A DNA stretch of 64,000 bases from Aurantiochytrium sp. KH105 (GCA_003116975.1 BGKB01000012.1:558001-622000); one strand, 5' to 3'; counted from the first letter of the stretch, positions 55,212 through 64,000 are shown. Numbers and translations are program-made. The notes: a model not told the origin generated them from the letters alone.

Positions 55212-55805
55212 AGTTTGACGGGAGTAAAGGTTGCATTGCTGTCGAACTAGAAGACGCCGTGACATCGATAATAGTCCAGCACCGCGCGCGGCAGTGGACA
55301 GTGATCACCCACAGAAGGTGCTCAGAACTCCCAGAAGAGACGAATCGTGAAAGATGCGGTCTTCTTCTGTAAACAGGCGTATACGATGTAGTAAACAGGT
55401 GTATACGCTGAGAATTGCCTTCTCCTTTCCTCCTCTCTCCTCTTCTCCTCTTCTTATAACAGCGCCATTCAAACAAGCATGCGACTGAGATGGAAAGTTG
55501 TGTACGCTGGAAAGAACAATCACGCTCTCTCCACTAAACCTCCGCACTGTGCACAATGCGCGTTGTACGATGCTGGACTGAACGATGCGCAAGTGAAAAT
55601 GTGTAATTGCTGAGTTGCTAAGATAGAGCCAAAGCTGATTAGGGCGGTCACCGCCACGACGCGCTCGCGGCCTCCACTGGAAAGAGAACAAGGCATATAT
55701 GTGAGTCCTCAGTAGGCTCCTGGCAAGAAGTCTCGTCGTCAAGGGGCGAGCGGACAGACCGACGTGGGGTGGGATGAGTGGCCGCATATAATTTTTAGTT
55801 TGAGA
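55212..55805. other. 3' flank of the PP2A-A gene
   Basis: About 590 bases with a small direct repeat (AAACAGGYGTATACG at ~55370 and ~55395). No coding feature seen. Confidence 0.5.
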
Positions 55806-57656
55806 TCAGAGATGCAGTTGCGCGGCACAGCGCTTGGCCTCGGCGGCAACATCGGCATCCGGGTCCGCGGCGAGAGCAGACACCTTTTTGGAGATGCGCG
55901 CCTTGAGCGCCGGATCCGTCACGTCGCACAATGCAGCAAGCGTGGCCAAGCGGACGTTGGGGACCTTGTCATCGAGGCACTTGTCGAGGTGAGCGTAGCA
56001 AGGCTCGGCGAGACCAGGGAAGCGACCCAGCTGAGCGACGGCGTGCGCAAAAATGATGCGATGCGCGTAGCGAGCCTTGGCGTGCTTGAAGAAATCAATG
56101 AGACGGGGAATGAAGACCGAGGTCACGGTGCTGGGGCCAACTTTGCTGTCTGACTCGCAAAAGGAAGCAAGGAGGCAAGCTGCCGAATAGCGTACCTCAA
56201 AGACCTCGTCAGCGAGACTCGCGGACCAAATGTCAAGCACGAGCTTCTCGACAGTGGCGTCGCTGGCGGCGCTGCTGGCCAAGTTTCCGATAATGTTCAG
56301 AATGGCTTTGCGCATGCGCCAGTGCGGGTACTCGATATCCTCGCTTGTGGGCATACCCCCCATGCCTTGGGCCAGCATGTTGCCCGAGCCGGTGCCATCT
56401 CCGCTATTGTGCAGCTTTGACGACTCGAAGAGATTCCAAAGCATGGTGCCCCACTCGCTGGCCACGGTCTCAGCGCCGAGCGTCTCAATGATAGCCGCGA
56501 GGTTGTTGAGGACAACCAGGCGCATTTCGGGCGCGCAGACGCCGTTGGCGTCCTTGAGAAAGACCTCCCACATGGGCAAAAGGTGCTCGCTGACTCGTGC
56601 ACGACCGAGAGCCTTAAGCAGACCGTCATCCACAGCAGCCTTGCTAATGTTGAGTCGCACAGGCCGCTGAATATCCATTTCAACGAGGCCGCTCATGACA
56701 GGAATGACCTCGGCGCAAAAGTCGTCCGGGGAGACGGCGAGACCAATGGTGACAAGGTGCTCTGACGCCACGTTGCGCACCTCGCCCTCGGGGTCGCGCA
56801 AGAGTTCACAAAAGAGCGGCAGGAGGACCTCGCTGACGACGGCAGGGCTGAAGCTTGCACAAAGCTTGTCAAAGCACTGCCCCACCGTGTAGCGAATGCG
56901 CCAGGACCTATCGGTGCAATATTGCTTGATGAGGGGCAGGCAATGCCCTTCGCCCAGCTCCGGTCCCAGTCGCGCCGCGAGTTCACCAATGTTGGCGATC
57001 CAATTCATCGAGACGGACTCTTGTGGATCCGTGACTAATTTCTGATAGATGGGCATCACCTCGGTGACCACTTCGGATGGCTCGAGCGACGCGATCACGC
57101 TCGGCAGCTCCCGCGCCGCGGAGCGACGCACCATGGGCGTCTCATCCTTACATAAGCTAAAGTAAAGCTCTTTGAGCTGGGCCTGTTCGTCGGCGCCCAG
57201 GTTGGCTTTCATCATGGCGCCGCACAGCGAGCACGCCGACATGCGTGAGGTGAACCACTCGCCCTTGCCGAGCCGTAAGAGCGATTCCAGGACCTTTCCC
57301 TTGGGTCCAGGGCCCTTGAGGCCGGCCACCAGTTGTCGTCCGCACTCGCTCGCGGCCTCGCGGACAAAGGTCTCCTCCACGCCCAGAAGCGCCTCCACGA
57401 GGGGCACCATGCACTCGGCATCGTCGGCGCTGCCGACCAGGTCGCGCAGCTCACAGCTCTTTTTCGCAAAAATATACAGAATCTCGTCCTCCTGCTGCTG
57501 CAGATTGTCTTGCATCCACGGGATCAGCTCTGATCTTGTGCGGTCCGGGCCGAGGGCCTTGGCCACAATGTCAAGCTTTTCGGCGGCTCTGCGCTTTGCG
57601 CCCAGGTCTTCGTCCAGGAATTCATCCTGGAGCAGCGAGAGCGCCGAGACGCTCAT
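55806..57656 (-). CDS. PPP2R1A: Protein phosphatase 2A 65 kDa regulatory (scaffold) subunit A
   Basis: A 616-aa protein built wholly of HEAT repeats, the scaffold that joins the PP2A catalytic subunit to its B-type regulatory subunits. Family features: the N-terminal DEDLGAKRRAAEKLDIVAKA and RSELIPWMQD (DEDVQLRLNSIKKLSTIALA and RSELLPFLTD in animals), PLVEALLGVEETFVREAA, MVRRSAARELPSV, DRSWRIRYTVGQCFDKLCAS and NVRLATLAALCDVTD. Repeats run through to the C-terminus (KRCAAQLHL). It is slightly longer than human PR65 (589 aa); the extra residues sit around the GNMLAQGMGGMPTSED loop. The start ATG lies just before the first helix. Confidence 0.95.
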   Translation of the reverse strand: MSVSALSLLQDEFLDEDLGAKRRAAEKLDIVAKALGPDRTRSELIPWMQDNLQQQEDEILYIFAKKSCELRDLVGSADDAECMVPLVEALLGVEETFVREAASECGRQLVAGLKGPGPKGKVLESLLRLGKGEWFTSRMSACSLCGAMMKANLGADEQAQLKELYFSLCKDETPMVRRSAARELPSVIASLEPSEVVTEVMPIYQKLVTDPQESVSMNWIANIGELAARLGPELGEGHCLPLIKQYCTDRSWRIRYTVGQCFDKLCASFSPAVVSEVLLPLFCELLRDPEGEVRNVASEHLVTIGLAVSPDDFCAEVIPVMSGLVEMDIQRPVRLNISKAAVDDGLLKALGRARVSEHLLPMWEVFLKDANGVCAPEMRLVVLNNLAAIIETLGAETVASEWGTMLWNLFESSKLHNSGDGTGSGNMLAQGMGGMPTSEDIEYPHWRMRKAILNIIGNLASSAASDATVEKLVLDIWSASLADEVFEVRYSAACLLASFCESDSKVGPSTVTSVFIPRLIDFFKHAKARYAHRIIFAHAVAQLGRFPGLAEPCYAHLDKCLDDKVPNVRLATLAALCDVTDPALKARISKKVSALAADPDADVAAEAKRCAAQLHL

Positions 57657-58805
57657 GATGCAAGGGAGCAGTTCGCGAGCTCTTGTTTATGCGTCTTTTC
57701 TTATCTTGACGCGAGAGCGAGTTTGCGAGACCAACAGTAGGCTGCGGTCTGGAGCAAGCAAAGGACACTGGTCTCTTTCGCGCGAGCGGACGCCTCGCGC
57801 TTTTGCTCGGGGTTGGCGTTTGCGTGGCGTGGCTTGGCTTGGCTCCGGATCTGCGCGATCGAAGCGGCCGCTTCCCCGTAGTTGGCACCTAGGACCTCCT
57901 ACGTTCGCTGGCGAGGGTGCCCGGTTGCCCTGGCAAGCGGTCGCCTCTCCAACTCCTGCCGCGACGCGCGTCCCGGCCCGGCGCGCGCGAGGGGGCGCGG
58001 GGCCTCCGCCGAGGGTGCCGCCGCGTCTCAGGCTCGGGATCGCGGGCTCCGCAGCGCAGCGGCTCGGCAACGCGCGCGTGGAGCGTCCAATCGGATGCGG
58101 GTTTGCTCGCCAAGCCAAGTCAGACTCGCGATCATGAAACTTGTAGGATCCTGAAAACGGTCAGCCCGGCATTGCCCGCCGTGCTCTCGTTTCCTATTCT
58201 AGTAAGTTGGAGCGAGATGCGTCGTACAAGACAAGACGGAAGACGAAGGGGGATGAGATCATGATGGAGGGGGTGGGTGCTCAAAGATAAGGAGCCAGGT
58301 TGATCGTGCATACATGTGGATGCATGTGCGTGCAGACGCGAGTTTTGCGGAATTGCGAAAAGGAAAACGGTGAGTCAAGGAGTTTTGGGGGTCGACCGGC
58401 ACTCAGCAAACGGGATGAGGGGAAGAAAAGTATAACCCGATAGTTTGTTGATTTATGTTTGGACATTTGACGGGATAGATGGGCTGCATCTTTGGATACA
58501 GGCACTGCAAGAGCGTCACATTCAATTTCTTCTAACAAAAAAATCACAGGCTTTACCCTGCACGGTTGACAAGACAAATGTATCGGTTCTAAATTTACGC
58601 CAAATCGAGAAAGCTTGCAAGGTCGCGTCAGCTCTGCAAGAGAGAGAGCAACGGAGTCAAGTGGTGCACCGTCACGCAAAGTCTTCGTTTTCAAAGTAGG
58701 TGGCAGTTCGGCACGCACAGAAGAGTGAACCTTGCTCTCTGTCTTGTTTTGACGAATTTCTCACTGGCGGGTCTGGTTCTACGACGTCTGCCGAGCAAGT
58801 TATAT
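57657..58805. other. Intergenic region, PP2A-A 5' flank and SDHAF3 3' flank
   Basis: About 1.15 kb. The left part is GC-rich promoter-like sequence. A GTAAGTTGG at ~58202 on the plus strand resembles a splice donor but has no convincing exon. Nothing else supported. Confidence 0.5.
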
Positions 58806-59411
58806 TTATGTAGACGGCTTGAAGTTGGTGGCCTCTTGGCGCAGACGCTCGAGGCTTGCCCTTTGGTCTGCGTTCATGTTTGCAATTGTTTCCTCGTCCA
58901 AGTCCATGCCAAACTTTGCATGCATGCATGCAACAAAAGGTCAGTCTTTCCATGCGTCCATTCATGAAGAAGCGAAAACGCACGCACGACAGGATACGCT
59001 TTGTCCTCGTAGACTTACTCTTGTGTCTCCATCGCTGCGCTGCGCAGCGAGACCTTCCGCATACTTTTGCCATTCGCTCATGAAGAGAGGAATAAAGTTT
59101 GCCTTGGCATTTTTGTGATCTTTGAACTCTTTTCTGCGCACATGTGCCCCCGCGTTAGTGTCGTGCGTCTTGATGGGAGTCGAAAGAAGTTGAATTTGCG
59201 ACGAGCGATGGTGCATCGCGTCGTGTTGTCTTGTGTTACGCCGTGCCGTGCCTCGTTGAGGTAATGAAGCGCCGAAGGCTTGAGCAAGAGAGATGACTTA
59301 CTTGACGTAGGAGTCTCCGAGTTCGCGCAACCTGTGCGGCAGCTTCTGCCTGTGCAGGCGCAGGATGGTCCTATAGAGCTGGAGCGCTGCAGGGTTTGCT
59401 GGCGAGGCCAT
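58806..59411 (-). CDS. SDHAF3: Succinate dehydrogenase assembly factor 3 (SDHAF3/ACN9), three exons
   Basis: Complement(join(58806..58913,59019..59133,59302..59411)), 110 aa, too fragmented to stand out as an open frame. Exon 1 from ATG 59411 gives ALQLYRTILRLHRQKLP with the LYR motif, then LRELGDSYV; the donor is GTAAGT in phase 2. Exon 2 (acceptor GCGCAG) continues KKEFKDHKNAKANFIPLFMS and EWQKYAEGL; the donor is GTAAGT in phase 0. Exon 3 gives FGMDLDEETIANMNADQRAS then LERLRQEATNFKPST. This follows human SDHAF3 along its length (LGDQYVKDEFRRHK, FLQEWEVYA, EEKLNDFRDEQ, LQELMQEA). It is a mitochondrial matrix LYR protein needed to mature the iron-sulfur subunit of complex II. All three splice junctions restore frame and homology. 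Confidence 0.9.
58914..59018 (-). other. Intron 2 of SDHAF3
   Basis: A 105-nt phase-0 intron, GTAAGT donor, CAAAG acceptor preceded by GCATGCATGCATG. The join puts FGMDLDEE directly after the exon 2 helix, as in the family. Confidence 0.8.
59134..59301 (-). other. Intron 1 of SDHAF3
   Basis: A 168-nt phase-2 intron, GTAAGT donor, GCGCAG acceptor. Confidence 0.88.
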
Positions 59412-59958
59412 GGTGTATGTACCCTTCCTTGCCTTGCCGCTGCTTGCGCCGTTGCTTTCCTACTGCTACGAACGATGCTGCTAGCGCTGCCCGCGTTGCC
59501 ACTGCTGCTGCCGCTGCCGCGTTGTCGCTGCGACTCTTATAGTTACGACTGCAGTACTGCGCTTTGTTCGCGAGTGGCAGTGGCTGGGCTTCGAACGTAG
59601 TAGAAAAAGTCGAGAAAAAGGCGAAGAAAAAGCGACACGAAAAAGGAAAAAAAATGTTTATGAGCGACAGCGACCAGCAAGTAAGTCACCCACCAAAGAT
59701 CTTCCACTTACTACAACCATTGACAATGGAACTGACTGTGAGGCGAGGCATTTCGTACTGCCATGCCATAGCGTGCACCGTGGCTTGACGAGATGGCACC
59801 AATACGAATTTCCGCGGCCAGTAGCTGCAGGAACAATACAAGCGAAGAGGATTTTCTCGTCTTTTGTTTTGCGTTGAATTTTTGTTTTCTTTTTTTGCAG
59901 ATAATACTACTACATTGCATTGCTTGACGGTCGAGGCCCCCGAGCATAGAGAACACGA
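59412..59958. other. Intergenic region with a possible spliced plus-strand transcript
   Basis: Between SDHAF3 and the AVT1-type gene. On the plus strand, a GTAAGT at 59681 follows a Lys-rich frame (EKKAKKKRHEKGKKMF), and a long T-rich tract ending TTGCAG at 59900 would close a 220-nt intron. The downstream frame stops after nine codons. It could be a short ORF or non-coding transcript; not called as a gene. Confidence 0.35.
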
Positions 59959-61374
59959 TCATTTTGGGTCGGGTGGCGGCGGGAAAAACACAGCCACGGT
60001 GCCGACGATGCAAAGCGTGATGTTGACCGCATTGAGTCCATAGAGAAAAGCGCGGTGGGCGCCCTTGATGTCAAAGAGTCGCATAAAGCAAATGACGGGG
60101 AAAATAAGTGACACGACCATGGAGCAAAAGGCGCCCACAAAGGCACAGATGCTAGCAAAGGAAGGCAAACCGACGGCGAGGAGCAGCGCAACGATGGCCA
60201 AGATGCTGCGGACCACGAGACGCTTCCAGGTCGGGACTTCAGCGCCAGCGGCAAAGAGTTTCTGCTCAGTGATGGTGGTGAGAGGATTCAGGGTCAGGGC
60301 AAATTTTGTGAACGGATTCACAATGATGCCAACGACGGTGAGCAGTACCATAATGTCGGACGAGCGCACGTCGACGAGGTTGAGCGTGAGCTCCTCCTGG
60401 GTGTGCGTGGTGAAGAGCAGGTAGCCAAGGAGCGCCATGGCTGCATAAATAAATGTCGCACACAAGTAGGTCTGGTTGATGACGCGAGGAAACTGCGACT
60501 TGTCCTCGAGGGAGTCATAGATGGAGGGGAAGACAGCGTGGCCAGCAAAGCCGACGGTCTGCAGACCAATGGCGTATGGGAAGCGCGCCAGATCCTCAAA
60601 GGCCCGAAACTCGGCCCAGTGAATGTCCCGAAAGCTGCCTCCCTGCTCGAGACTTCGCGGCGTCGAAAAGCCGACCTCGACGACTGCAATGAGAAGCAGC
60701 ATCGTGCTGAGGATGCCGAGCACGCTCAGGGCGGAGAGGAGATCCAGGCGCGAGGTCCAGCAAGTGGGCAGCACGATGAGGGCGCAGATGGTGTAGAGAA
60801 CGTCCTTTTCGCCATGACCGAGCAGCTTGTGCAGGTTGTCGCCCATGAGCGTGATGAACATGGACAAGGCCGCGAGCAGCTCGAGGCAAAAGATGACTGT
60901 GATAAAGCTGCGGCCTCGTTTGCCAAAGGCGGCGTAGCCAATGTCGCCGTAGGTGTGAATGTTCGGGTCTTTGCTCATGCAGCGGCCGATGAGCTTGCCG
61001 GTGAAGTTGGTCATGGCGCACAGGTACAGCAAGAAACCGAGACCGAGCGCCCAGCCTGTCTGGCGAAAAGCAAAGGGCAAGGAGAGCGTGCCCACGCCTG
61101 CGAGTACGTTGACGCCGTTAAAGGTGGCCTGGGCCACGGTGGACTTGTTGTCCGAGGGGAACTCTGACTCCCTCCTCTCGAGGGGCTCCCCAAGGAAGCT
61201 GTCGCGCAGCCCGCTCTCGCTGCGCGAGTCCCCTGTCCACGAGCGGTGCAGCCTCCTGGCCACGCCGAGCCCGGGCGACGCCTGGTGCAGCGTCTGCGAG
61301 TACAGCGATAGCGCGTCGCGTTCGCTCCTGGGCGACCGCACCCAGGCATCGTCCGGCGTCGCGTCGCCGTCCAT
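59959..61374 (-). CDS. Vacuolar-type amino acid transporter (AAAP family, AVT1-like)
   Basis: A 471-aa amino acid/auxin permease family member (SLC32/SLC36 kin), a proton-coupled carrier commonly found on vacuole or lysosome membranes. The start is ATG 61374; the longer frame upstream has no other ATG until 61647 and is Arg/Ser-rich. A ~80-residue hydrophilic Ser-rich N-terminus precedes the first helix. The family's opening motif is clear: STVAQATFNGVNVLAGVGTL, then SLPFAFRQTGWALGLGF. Further on are TYGDIGYAAFGKRGR, GLQTVGFAGHAVFPSIYDSL and TYLCATFIYAAMALLGYLLF. About eleven membrane helices are visible, ending in AFLYGLNAVNITLCIVGTVA. AVT1-type proteins import neutral amino acids into vacuoles in yeast. 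Substrate and direction here are not shown by sequence. Confidence 0.92.
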   Translation of the reverse strand: MDGDATPDDAWVRSPRSERDALSLYSQTLHQASPGLGVARRLHRSWTGDSRSESGLRDSFLGEPLERRESEFPSDNKSTVAQATFNGVNVLAGVGTLSLPFAFRQTGWALGLGFLLYLCAMTNFTGKLIGRCMSKDPNIHTYGDIGYAAFGKRGRSFITVIFCLELLAALSMFITLMGDNLHKLLGHGEKDVLYTICALIVLPTCWTSRLDLLSALSVLGILSTMLLLIAVVEVGFSTPRSLEQGGSFRDIHWAEFRAFEDLARFPYAIGLQTVGFAGHAVFPSIYDSLEDKSQFPRVINQTYLCATFIYAAMALLGYLLFTTHTQEELTLNLVDVRSSDIMVLLTVVGIIVNPFTKFALTLNPLTTITEQKLFAAGAEVPTWKRLVVRSILAIVALLLAVGLPSFASICAFVGAFCSMVVSLIFPVICFMRLFDIKGAHRAFLYGLNAVNITLCIVGTVAVFFPPPPDPK

Positions 61375-62647
61375 CCTCCTCGCCTCTCCTCCTCCTCCTC
61401 GTCCCCTTCGTCGGCCTCGGCCTCGAGCGCCAGGCCAACAAACGCTCTTGCAGGTTTGCGAGCACTGCTCGAGTGCACCTCGAGCGAGCCCGAAAACTAC
61501 AGGCCCAGAGAGCCTGGTGCTGCTGCTGGTGCTGCTGCTGCTGGCGCGTGCAGCGTCGTGAGCACTGCCGGCCTGCCAAGGGTCGCGGCGTGCTCGGCGC
61601 TGCCCGTGTCGTCGCGCTCTGGCGGTCTCCGTTGCGCTCACAGTCAATCAATGGATCGATTGATCGAGGATTGCTCTGTGTCTGCTCTGCTGCTCGTCCT
61701 CGTGCAAACTTTGCAAGCCAAGCAAGTGTGTGCTCTTCTTCAAGTTACTACTTTGCTTTTCAGCTGGCACACAACCAAGTCCAAGTTGTTTGTCTTGCCC
61801 GCTCGCTCGCTCGCTCGCCGAATGTTGCCCCACGCGCACGCGCGCTGCTGCGCCTTCCTTCCATGCTGCGGATCGGTCGCTGCAGCGCAGACGAGGAGCC
61901 AGGTGGAATGGCTCGTCGAGGTGAAGCAGTTTGGGAAAAGAAGAAAGGAAAGGAAAGGCACAAAGGCGCACAAAGGGGCCCCGGAGACCGGGACGTCAGC
62001 GGCGACCAACCACCGCGCCGGGCAGGCCAGCCAACCACTCGGCCGCGGCCACGCGGGCGGAGTCTGGCCGCTCGGAGGCGTCCTTGGCACGGACGGACGC
62101 ACGTGGCGGGAGGGCCCCCGGGTCAAGAACAAGCCCGCCGCGCGGTCGAGAACGCTCCGGCGGGATCTTTTGCCGCCACCGATCGCCTAAGCGCAAAAGG
62201 GACGTGTGGACAGGGACAAGAAAGCAGCAGGCAGGCAGGCCGCGACGCGAGGCGAGGGCGACGCGAGGCGACGCGAGGGAAGACGCCGTGGCCGGCTTCG
62301 AAGACGGCGGCATTGACAGTGAGTCGAGGAAGAAAAAGGCACGTGCTCGCAGTTTATTTTGTTTTGTTTGTTTGTAGCGCGAACTGGCAGCGCAGCCACA
62401 CCACCCACTGCAGTGGCAGGTGTGGCGAGCACATCTTCCCACGCGAGCCAATCTTGAGCAGCCGCGTAGGAGTAGTATATTACAACACCTCGCCGTCGCG
62501 CTCGCATTCTCCTGCCCGAATTCCATTCCGAATTCGATCGCATCCTCATACCCGCGGCTCGCGAACCTTGCACAGCCAAACAAACGCCAAGAAACTCACA
62601 AAGACTCCTCCCACCCTACCCTGGCCGCGTCGTGGTTGGCGCGGAGG
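61375..62647. other. Divergent promoter region with simple repeats
   Basis: The shared 5' region of the AVT1-like gene (minus) and the macro-domain gene (plus). It contains a GCTCGCTCGC run at ~61801-61815 and a GCGACGCGAG array. Frames on both strands are low complexity. No gene supported. Confidence 0.5.
62241..62279. repeat. GCGACGCGAG tandem array
   Basis: Imperfect repeats of GCGACGCGAG, the same unit seen at 5560-5632. Confidence 0.8.
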
Positions 62648-63376
62648 ATGGCTGCCGGGTGGCGCCGCGTGCGACGCGTGGCGGCGGGCCTCGAGATCTG
62701 GCGCGTCCGGGACGTTGTGAGCCCGGGCCCAAGCTCTCACGCGCACGAGCACGTGCAGCGCGTGCTCGTGAACCCGGCGAACGAACGGTTGGAGGGCACG
62801 AAATGCCCATACTTTCCGCGCGGAGGGCCTCTGCCCGTGGCCGAGCAGCACGGCTGGACCTCGGGATGGGGCGGCATGGAGGCCGGGCCCAACATGCTGT
62901 ACCCAGCGCAAACCATTGACGGCCGCGTGCATGCCGAGGGCGGCGCTGCGCTCCGCGAGGACCTGCGGAATTTGCAGGCGAAAGCGAATGGTGCGCCGCT
63001 GGAGCTAGGATCGGCTGTGCGATCGAGTGCTCCCGAGCGTCTGGCCGACCTTGGCTTCGACGCAATTGTGCACGTTGCGGTGCCTTTTTGTGACGAGCCC
63101 GAGGCCGAAACGTTGCTCCAAGCTTCGTTCTTTAATGGTCTCGCTTGCGCTTTCGGGACCTTTTCCGACGCGAGTGAAATTCGCATCGTTGACCTGCCCT
63201 TGCTTGGAAGCGGCGCACGCGGGTTCAGTCGTCAAGCATCCGTCATGGCTCTGTCTCGTGCGCTTGGAGAGACCAAGGTGCCGACGTCTGTACGTCTCCG
63301 TCTTGTTGTTGCGGACGAAGGTTCTCATGACGCGGCAACTGTGGACGCTCTCGCGAACCTTATCGATCCTGCTTGA
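62648..63376 (+). CDS. Macro-domain-like protein
   Basis: A 242-aa product from ATG 62648. It follows the macro (ADP-ribose-binding) fold: RVLVNPANERLEG (~38-50, family IVNAANxxLxGG), then ELGSAVRSSAPERLADLGFD and AIVHVAVPF (family GxAVxTxGxxL, xVIHTVGP). Next are LLQASFFNGLACAF (the family's helix after the strand) and IRIVDLPLLGSGARGFSRQA (family SIAFPxISTGxxGFP). Between VNPAN and the later part there is a ~50-residue stretch with GWTSGWGGMEAGPNMLYPAQ in place of the glycine-rich loop that normally begins GGGVDGAIH. Macro domains bind or hydrolyse ADP-ribose and its derivatives. With the changed loop and GS for STG in the second loop, binding mode and activity are uncertain. It has no targeting signal apart from a basic N-terminus. 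Confidence 0.75.
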   Translation: MAAGWRRVRRVAAGLEIWRVRDVVSPGPSSHAHEHVQRVLVNPANERLEGTKCPYFPRGGPLPVAEQHGWTSGWGGMEAGPNMLYPAQTIDGRVHAEGGAALREDLRNLQAKANGAPLELGSAVRSSAPERLADLGFDAIVHVAVPFCDEPEAETLLQASFFNGLACAFGTFSDASEIRIVDLPLLGSGARGFSRQASVMALSRALGETKVPTSVRLRLVVADEGSHDAATVDALANLIDPA

Positions 63377-63538
63377 TCAAAAACAAAAAAGAGAAAAAGA
63401 AACAGGTGGTGGCGTGTGTGTAAATAAACAGTGATAGATACAAACGAACATAAATTGTTGACGAAGCGGTGGAAGCAACAGCTCTGTTGAGCTTGTATTT
63501 ACGTACAAAGGGTCGCGCCTCTGAAGAGAGGCGCGGGC
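63377..63538. other. Short convergent intergenic region
   Basis: A and T runs, likely 3' UTR sequence of both neighbours. Confidence 0.5.
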
Positions 63539-64000
63539 TCACTTGTCCTGAATAGAGCCAATGCGCCACCAGGCCTTCATGTTGTTGAGCAGTTTGTCTG
63601 AATACGAAAGGTCGCTCTCGACCTGGTTGACCTTGTTCGAAGCCGACTGAATGGTTTCCTTTTGCTTGGCGAGCGAATACATTATGCTCGATGCCTGGTC
63701 CTCAGTCTCGCGCATGGTACGTACAGAGTCTGCGAGGGTGGTCGTCTGCTGATCCATGCGCTCGGTGACGCCAAGTTGTCGCTCTCGGAAAGCCTTGTTC
63801 GCGGTGCTGGGTTTGTTCGCCCCACTTGCTCCACCGCTGAGCAGGACCTCGCGCTGCGCGTTCTGCTGGCGCGCCTTGATGCCGCGGAGCCACGTACGGG
63901 CTTTTGTTTTGGTTTCCTGCGCTAATGACGTGGTACGAACCTCGATTTCTGCGCCCTTGAGCGCAGTCTCGATTTCCTTGACGAGCTTTCGCGCCTCCTC
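63539..64000 (-). CDS. Qb-type SNARE (Vti1/NPSN-like), 3' part
   Basis: The last 153 residues of a SNARE; the frame is open to the window edge, so the N-terminus is missing. The left-hand part (EEARKLVKEIETALKGAEIE, then LRGIKARQQNAQREVLLSGG) fits the end of the Vti1/NPSN N-terminal helical bundle. The SNARE motif spans about the last 65 residues: MDQQTTTLADSVRTMRETED, then IMYSLAKQKETIQSASNKV with a zero-layer Gln, then ESDLSYSDKLLNNMKAWWRI. It stops at GSIQDK with no membrane helix, unlike Vti1, so it either lost its anchor or relies on another attachment. SNAP-25/SNAP29-type Qb helices also end ...KLLNN without an anchor and are an alternative. SNAREs drive membrane fusion on endosomal/Golgi routes. 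Confidence 0.75.
   Translation of the reverse strand, partial: EEARKLVKEIETALKGAEIEVRTTSLAQETKTKARTWLRGIKARQQNAQREVLLSGGASGANKPSTANKAFRERQLGVTERMDQQTTTLADSVRTMRETEDQASSIMYSLAKQKETIQSASNKVNQVESDLSYSDKLLNNMKAWWRIGSIQDK

Noticed and set aside
1-64000. tRNA/rRNA genes, CRISPR arrays, LTR elements or DNA transposons
   Set aside because: No T-loop consensus with a matching stem, no regularly spaced repeats, no reverse transcriptase, integrase or transposase motifs were seen by eye; a covariance-model search would be decisive for tRNAs.

Overview
This window looks like nuclear DNA of a gene-dense, GC-rich unicellular eukaryote. Genes are mostly single-exon and alternate between strands with short gaps. 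The few introns are 168-206 nt with GTAAGT-like donors. The set includes SRP54, MLH1, UBA2, gamma-tubulin complex, PP2A-A, transportin, RGS and SNARE proteins, plus a ROCO kinase-family GTPase and a Wntless/TMEM181-like receptor. Together with the compact layout this best fits a stramenopile protist such as a thraustochytrid. That placement is inference from style and content, not from a search.

Layout. 1-8.5 kb: 3' end of a transportin, a VPS9-domain Rab5 GEF, an unknown acidic protein, a 2.4-kb non-coding stretch and an 849-aa coiled-coil protein. 8.9-13.6 kb: a dually acylated EF-hand/RGS protein divergent from a mitochondrial biotin-synthesis aminotransferase (BioA). 13.9-21.9 kb: a three-exon LRR-Roc-COR-TIR gene, a five-TM protein of unknown function and a divergent succinyl-CoA synthetase beta-like protein. 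22.8-31 kb: MLH1, SRP54, a two-exon protein-disulfide-isomerase-like protein and a head-to-head pair of coiled-coil proteins. 31-41.6 kb: the large ankyrin-ended partner of that pair, a choline-dehydrogenase-type GMC oxidoreductase, a Wntless/TMEM181-like membrane protein and an ankyrin protein. 41.6-50 kb: a decayed copy of the GCP3 3' end, GCP3 itself, a C2-like/IQ/coiled-coil protein and UBA2, whose coding end overlaps the previous gene. 50.4-64 kb: a glucose-6-phosphate dehydrogenase-hexokinase fusion, a possible small tail-anchored protein, the PP2A scaffold subunit, a three-exon SDHAF3 gene, an AVT1-type amino-acid transporter, a macro-domain protein and the 3' part of a Qb-SNARE.

Functional groups. 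Several products serve protein targeting and trafficking (transportin, SRP54, VPS9, SNARE, PDI). Others serve signalling (RGS/EF-hand, ROCO-TIR, PP2A-A, SUMO E1) and mitochondrial or central metabolism (BioA, SCS-beta-like, SDHAF3, the G6PD-hexokinase fusion). There is no operon logic. Divergent pairs share GC-rich, low-complexity 5' regions. I saw no CRISPR, rRNA, recognisable tRNA, LTR element or transposase.

The most notable items are the single-ORF G6PD-hexokinase fusion, the ROCO-TIR gene whose LRR units are exon-intron cassettes with near-duplicate introns, the degenerate SCS-beta paralogue, and the decayed tandem copy of the GCP3 3' end. Start codons given here are ATGs that I checked in the sequence. 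Several longer open frames only extend upstream of these through non-ATG codons.
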